Below are positions 61,915-64,000 of a DNA stretch of 64,000 nt, in pieces; the first letter of the stretch is position 1; the number at the start of each line of letters is the position of its first letter. The notes beneath the pieces are model-generated. The model saw only the letters and a list, made by a program, of their open reading frames with translations. It was not told the origin of the DNA and did no database searches. Source of the stretch: Geosiphon pyriformis (lineage: Eukaryota > Glomeromycota > Glomeromycetes > Archaeosporales > Geosiphonaceae). Made by a program: the position numbers and the translations under genes. Location: positions 307,121 to 371,120 of the forward strand of contig JAAOMT010000786.1 in the NCBI GenBank assembly GCA_016748015.1. Direction: 5' to 3'.

Positions 61915-64000
61915 TTTTTTTTATTAGTTTTACAAATACAGTCCAACTATTATCTAATATACAAAAACAAACTAAGTATATTAAACTAAATTAGTTTATG
62001 TATTTACGATATGTAATTAGCTATTCAAGCCAATTAAAATCATATTATATACTTATATTAACTTCCAACTTATTATTCAAATCTAAAAAAAACAGACAAG
62101 CTTTATATAATCCAAAGTTAACAGCAAATAATTTAATAATTTTAAGCAGACAAACCATCTTAATTGAAAAAAAACTAGACAGGTCATCATATGTCTTAAG
62201 CAAAATTTCCATCTCCTTTACCAAATTTTTTTTTCTATATTAATCTTATACTTTGACCTAAAATTTCACAATTTATTATAATATACATTAGCCAAATACT
62301 AAATAAAATTAGTTAATATTACTATAGTTTTTTTTTATTCTTAAATTTAAAAGCAGCTTTGCTAATCCAATTCCTAAAACAAATCTTTTACATAAGATCT
62401 TATAAACACTAATATTTAATGTTCTTAATAAAAAAATACACAATATTAAAGAAGTTATTAAAGAACAAGATCTCATTAAAGATATTTACAATTTAGAATA
62501 ATTTAACAAAATCTCAAATCACACAGAAACATTTTTTGAATAAGTAAAAACATAATCAAGCAATTTAACATTACTATAAAACAGACACAACATATTTGGG
62601 TATTTCTTATTATAAAGTTTCTTTCTAATTGCAATTAATAATTTTTTATAAACTGTTTTTATTAAATATGTGTAAAAAGCTGTTAAATATCTGTTAGTAT
62701 AACCAAAAAACATATGAAAATTAGAATATTATACTAAAGCAATATAGTGCTAATTAATAATTTAAATAAAAAAATCTTACAAATTTTTATATTTGGATCT
62801 GTTTCCTATTAAACATAATTAACTGTCTAATATATATTGTGAATAAAATATTGAAAATTGCCTAAAATAATTGAATTATCTGTTGATATAAATTTTTTAT
62901 GCATATCAGTAGGTAAAAAAATACAAAACTGAGTTACAACATTCACAAACCTATTAATTTTGTCATTGTTAGTATCTTCTAAATGATTTTTAATCTTTAT
63001 CTACTTAACAAAAATGTTTTTGAATCTAATTAAGTTAGCTATATACTGTCTTTCAATTCAGCATTTATTTCGAAAATTAGATACAAACAGCACAAGCTCT
63101 AATATATATACAACTATAGTAGCTTGGCTGTCAGTATGCAAAACTACTAAACAAAAAAAGTAAATGTATTTTAAAACTAAAATAATAGTCTGCAATTCTA
63201 ACAAAGTCAATAACAGCAAACCAGAAATTCTTACACTTAAACTTACTTTAACTTTAGAAAAATTTGCTGCTGTTTTATTTGTCATATTAATAATATTCAA
63301 ATTATGTAAAAAATTATCAATGTAAACATTTATCTTTCATGTTCAAAGTTTATGTAAATGCTTTCAAACATCCAAAAATTCACTCAAATTATAAAAATCT
63401 AAACAGTTAGAGTTAAAACCACACTTTACAAGTTTAACAAAAAATTTTTTTATATAAACAGCAGTCTTTACAAATCATGCTAATATTAGGCTTTTTGTAC
63501 TCAGTCTTTTTCAATAACAAAAGATCTTCTAATTCATAATTAAACCATATTTGTCTAGTAATCTATTACTAAAACAATGCCAAGTTGCTTTAAAAAATGA
63601 ATTATATCAAAGTAATATAAGCCATCTAAAATCTTTGACATAAAAAAACAACTAAAAAAACAAAAAACACAAAGTAACTCATTTGTTAAAAAAATATTGT
63701 TATTCAAAAAAATCTGTATTATGTATGCCAAAAAATTGTTTACAAAATTAACTTTTAGCTTAACAGAAGATTGTAATAAATTTTTTAGTACTTAATTTAT
63801 AATCTGTAAATTCAGAAACCAGTATACAAATAGACAGCTAAAAATTTCTACTGTATTAAAAAACCAAATCAATAAAGCTACTTTGTTTTCTATTTGTAAT
63901 TGCTTGAAAGATTTTAGTCTATACAATAATAGATAATATAAAGTCTTATTAGGAAAACCTCTTGGCAAATTAGTTATTAACCTAAATTCTTTTCTAATTA
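61915..64000 (-). mobile_element. Decayed LINE copy 3, cut by the window end
   Basis: Minus-strand copy of the same family, in worse condition than copy 2. The 3' end at 61930-61960 matches the shared tail. 62519-62713 corresponds to the C-terminal zinc-finger region (IKTVYKKLLIAIRKKLYNKK against the related run in copy 2). 63058-63300 corresponds to RNase H (LLTLLELQTIILVLKYIYFF and HTDSQA). Many stops and A/T drift are present. The 5' part continues beyond 64000. Confidence 0.75.

Overview
This is eukaryotic, very probably fungal, nuclear DNA. It is strongly AT-rich between genes. The genes carry many short GT-AG introns, mostly 50-100 nt. The gene set fits a fungus (Svf1-like, Exo70, Vma13, a DIL/ankyrin protein, fungal-type cystathionine beta-synthase). 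The mix of AT-rich DNA and abundant LINE relics resembles an early-diverging lineage such as the Glomeromycotina (Rhizophagus-like). That placement is inference; nothing in the window proves it.

Layout. A gene island from about 7.4 to 54.2 kb is flanked on both sides by non-LTR retrotransposon (LINE) copies. Left flank: a 5'-truncated, well-preserved LINE tail (565-1285, +) and a heavily decayed 4.9-kb copy (1690-6625, -). Right flank: a short decayed tail (54655-54960, -), a near-complete two-ORF element (about 54985-61735, +) and another decayed copy running off the window end (61915-64000, -). All five share a recognisable 3' end. The best copy has a zinc-knuckle ORF1 overlapping by ATGA an ORF2 with endonuclease, reverse transcriptase, RNase H and a C-terminal zinc finger. 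It is broken by in-frame stops and 1-nt indels.

The island in order: galactokinase; PHF5A/Rds3 splicing factor (-); a small hypothetical; Svf1-like (-); an Asn-rich hypothetical; a membrane-anchored two-module amidohydrolase; an EFM5-type methyltransferase; serine hydroxymethyltransferase; a small membrane protein; AP-1 gamma-adaptin (-); a HIT-like protein (-); a DIL/ankyrin protein; PP2A catalytic subunit (-); V-ATPase subunit H (-); cystathionine beta-synthase (-); a myosin-light-chain-like EF-hand protein; a LENG1/CIR-N protein; Exo70 (-); ribosomal protein eL13 (-). These are mostly conserved housekeeping genes with no operon-like logic. Loose themes are membrane traffic (AP-1, Exo70, DIL protein, myosin light chain, V-ATPase) and one-carbon/sulfur amino-acid metabolism (SHMT, CBS).

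A major caution: the amidohydrolase gene contains a 20-N gap flanked by two identical 2,173-bp blocks that both end exactly at the gap. This is almost certainly an unmerged contig overlap, not a biological duplication. Removing one copy restores a single 945-codon reading frame. Exon boundaries below were derived by hand from splice signals and reading-frame continuity; where I summed the exons they total a multiple of three.
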